A DNA stretch of 64,000 bases from Tridacna crocea (lineage: Eukaryota; Mollusca; Bivalvia; Cardiida; Cardiidae): positions 2,921,501-2,985,500 of the forward strand of contig OX031065.1 of NCBI GenBank assembly GCA_943736015.1, written 5' to 3'. How positions within the stretch are numbered: the stretch's first letter is position 1; each line of letters begins with the position of its first letter. A program made the translations under genes and the position numbers. Under the pieces are notes generated by a model. It was not told the DNA's origin, did no database searches, and saw nothing but the letters and a program-made list of their open reading frames with translations. Of the stretch, positions 61,919-64,000 are shown piece by piece.

Positions 61919-62238
61919 CGCAAAATCCAGGCAAGGGGAAGTTCATTTTCTCATCTCCCCAGACCCTCTCAATGTACATTTTGCTATTTTATTCCTAATA
62001 AGGTATTATTGTGGAATATAGCGGGTTCTGGTCTTCTCTCTGACTGGCCCTATTGATCATTCCCGATACACGCATATCAATCTTTTGTCAGAAGAAATTA
62101 GATCTGGGATGATCAACCCCCAGTAAAATAAATGATGAAGTCAAAATTATGACCGGGGAGTTTGGGAGAATGAAAGAAATAAGGAGGTTTTTTTCCTCTC
62201 CTCTCTCTGTCTTATTTTAGGATTCCCCCCTTTCTTAC
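61919..62238. other. Unique DNA, no gene recognised
   Basis: Featureless. Confidence 0.25.
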
Positions 62239-62459
62239 TTAACCATTTACCACACAATGCCGACTTTTGACGACTCTGGAAAAGAAGCCCTTTAAAACAT
62301 TGTAGGAAAAGGAGAAAATGTTGGTTTTTCTCCTTTTCCCCACAATGTTTTCTACCCTATCAAAGAAAATTTGCACTATTTAAGAAACAATGAAAGTGTC
62401 GTCCGCAAATGCTTTCAATTTGGACAAGACTAAAATTTTGTCGTCTGGTATAGACTTAA
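62239..62459 (+). mobile_element. Fam-A MITE
   Basis: TTAACCATTTACCACACAAT left; centre shortened (GAAAATGTTGGTTTTTCTCC); right GTCTGGTATAGACTTAA. Confidence 0.85.
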
Positions 62460-62574
62460 AGAAGTTGTTTTGACGATTTAAAAAAATATGACAATAAGGC
62501 GTTGTCCAACAAAAACTCTTTAAAGATACCTTCTTATTTCAATTGAATGTCATTAGCTTAAATATTAGCATCAG

Positions 62575-62725
62575 ATAGTGCGCGGTAGAGATCAAAGATC
62601 AAACTGCACGTTTTGTACAGTCTGATCTTGATCTATGCCGCCTGCTAAAGCTATCCAATGTGACAATGTCAATGTCTCCAGTGACGAGCAATTTATCCTT
62701 TTGCAACAATGTTTTCAAAAGTTGA
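62575..62725. mobile_element. Fam-C hairpin core followed by a Fam-A2 scrap
   Basis: GTAGAGATCAAAGATCAAAC with mirror, then GACGAGCAATTTATCCTTTT and GCAACAATGTTTTCAAAAG (one A2 arm). Confidence 0.65.
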
Positions 62726-62754
62726 CTGCTGCAAAATGGCAGGACGGAAAACAA

Positions 62755-63194
62755 GAAACACCATCATTTTATGCTTTCCGGTAGGATATCGAGAAATAGC
62801 AGTGAAAAGATTTTTCGATCTTACACTGGTACCACCAGTGAAAATACCGAGTTTCATGTTCTTGTTGCCTAGATTAATTGCGCGTGCCTCACAACCAGAT
62901 GGGAAATATGACGTCATTTACCTTACATTTCTCGCGCTTGACGTAATATTGTAATGCATTGCTATGCGGGAGGGGCACGCCACGGGGAATAATGGAAAAG
63001 AACTGTACTGGATTTTGATCCTCCCAGAAAGGGTTAAAGCATGAAATAAATAGAATATTTGTTTTTTTCAGTGAAAGATCGAAATTTATTTCATCTCGTG
63101 AACACCATCGGTAATATTTTCACTCGTGGCAGCCAAATATCTTCTAGGTCTTCAAATTAAAAAAAAAAAAAGAGCCTTCTAAATGTTGCATTTT
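62755..63194 (-). repeat. Fam-H unit
   Basis: ATGCTTTCCGGTAGGATATC, AACCAGATGGGAAATATGAC, GACGTAATATTGTAATGCAT and the start of the terminal palindrome (GGTAATATTTTCACTCGTGG), which is cut at 63131. Confidence 0.75.
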
Positions 63195-63990
63195 TTTCGG
63201 TGAAAGATCAAAATTTATTTCATGCTTTCCGGTAGGTTATCGAGAAATATCGGTGAAATATTTTACTATATTTCATGGCTACGACCAGTGAAAATACCGA
63301 CTTTTTACGTTCGAACTCTTCAATTAAAGGCGGAAACATTTGCTAGGTGGATGGACCCAGGCACTAGTTACCTTTGTAAAATGCGTGTGTTGGTTGGTTG
63401 GTTGTGTTGGGGTTTAACGCCACTTTAACAGCTAAGGTCATATCATGGCGGTCGGTGACGCACATGTGTTTCCTGGCTTTCTCATACCGGTACTTACACA
63501 ACTTTCTTTCCAAAGCCACCGACTACTTTTCTCACATGCTTCAGCAGAGGTGAGAGGCGAAAATACGCCGGAAAGAAAGTTTGCCTCAACCGGGTATCGA
63601 ACTCACAACCACCAGGTCACGAGTCTGACACGCTCACCACTGAGCCACCCGGGCGGGCTAAAATGCGTGTGCCTCACAACCAGATGGAAATATGACGTAA
63701 TTTACCTCACATTTCTCGCGCTTGACGTAATACTATAATGTGTTGCTATGCGAAGGGGGTACGCCATGGGGAATTACCGAAAAGAACTGTAGTGGATTTT
63801 GATTAAATTCCCTCCAAAAAGGGTTAAGGGCATGACATAAATTGAATATTTGCTTTTTTACGGTGAAAGATCGTGGAGTGAACATTATCGGTAATATTCT
63901 CACGAGTGACTGCGCCACTTTCAAGCTTTCACCGTTAAGAAAAAAACAAATAATCTCTATTTACTTTATCGAGTGAGCATGGTATTGCGT
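63195..63990 (-). repeat. Fam-H unit split by a SINE2
   Basis: TTCATGCTTTCCGGTAGGTT to ttgtaaaatgcgtgtg, SINE2, then gcctcacaaccagatgg and TGACGTAATACTATAATGTG, ending ATCGGTAATATTCTCACGAG. Confidence 0.8.
63390..63658 (-). mobile_element. SINE2, full-length, 13-bp target duplication
   Basis: TAAAATGCGTGTG flanks it at 63377-63389 and 63659-63671. It is nearly identical to 28507-28773, so both are probably recent. On the minus strand it starts GCCCGCCCGGGTGGCTCAGT. Confidence 0.93.
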
Positions 63991-64000
63991 CACTCGTTAA

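Noticed and set aside
2271-62337. Recurring open frames reading VGKGENAGNQHFLLFPQCF or TLWEKEKMLVTSIFSFSHNVF
   Set aside because: They are translations of the Fam-A palindrome, which is free of stop codons in several frames on both strands. The same peptide appears in both orientations and wherever the MITE occurs, so it is a property of the repeat, not a protein family.

Overview
The window looks like intergenic, repeat-packed DNA from an animal genome, most likely a bivalve mollusc. It is AT-rich and has no bacterial gene organisation. Its SINEs end in the GCGTTAAAC-type tails I associate with bivalves, there is a pearl/Helitron-like element with a tandem core, and many palindromic MITEs are present. 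The taxon is an inference; no database was searched.

Only one piece of protein-coding sequence can be defended: a short first coding exon on the minus strand at 1262-1343. It encodes MSRRKQARPRHV and 15 further residues, then runs into a good 5' splice site. The N-terminus matches the NuRD/RBBP4-binding motif that opens SALL, BCL11 and FOG zinc-finger transcription factors. A promoter-like stretch (TATA-like, CCAAT and NRF1-like motifs) lies at about 1350-1510. The rest of that gene must lie beyond the left edge, so almost the whole window is the upstream flank of a probable developmental regulator.

The other roughly 62 kb is a dense mosaic of non-autonomous mobile elements. The dominant one (here Fam-A, about 60 copies and fragments) is a TTAA-flanked MITE, piggyBac-like in its TTAA and CCC/GGG ends. 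It has a central near-perfect palindrome of about 67 bp, and 14 copies measure exactly 229 bp from TTAA to TTAA. Fam-B, Fam-C and Fam-D also carry perfect central hairpins. Other families are Fam-F (MULE-like, 10-bp target duplications), Fam-I (about 550 bp, TTAA), Fam-J (mariner-like), Fam-G (pearl/Helitron-like, nine exact 156-bp units), Fam-H, Fam-L, Fam-N, Fam-O, Fam-X, four tRNA-derived SINE families and two LINE 3' ends. Nesting is common, and several insertions can be read precisely from intact target-site duplications or from empty sites in sister copies.

Layout: 1-1343 Fam-A copies and the exon; 1344-2090 promoter-like and unique DNA; 2.1-9.6 kb Fam-A, SINE1, a 22-bp minisatellite and a matryoshka-like Fam-B; 10.5-13 kb Fam-V, Fam-A2, Fam-O and Fam-C; 14-18 kb Fam-A clusters and a doubly hit Fam-B; 18.7-23.5 kb Fam-B, Fam-H, Fam-A and Fam-C; 23.9-24.5 kb minisatellite; 25-32.7 kb Fam-A, SINE2, SINE1 and Fam-I; 33-38 kb SINE3, Fam-N inverted pair, Fam-I and Fam-F; 38.4-43.6 kb Fam-D, 39-bp minisatellite, Fam-B, Fam-K, Fam-L, Fam-O and Fam-X; 44.6-46.2 kb Fam-G; 46.3-58.6 kb Fam-A, SINE3, Fam-J, LINE ends, tandem arrays and SINE1/2; 58.7-59.9 kb split Fam-B; 60-61.2 kb microsatellites; 61-64 kb Fam-A, Fam-C and Fam-H. 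Family names are local labels. 'Plus' Fam-A orientation means the CAATCCC end is at the left.
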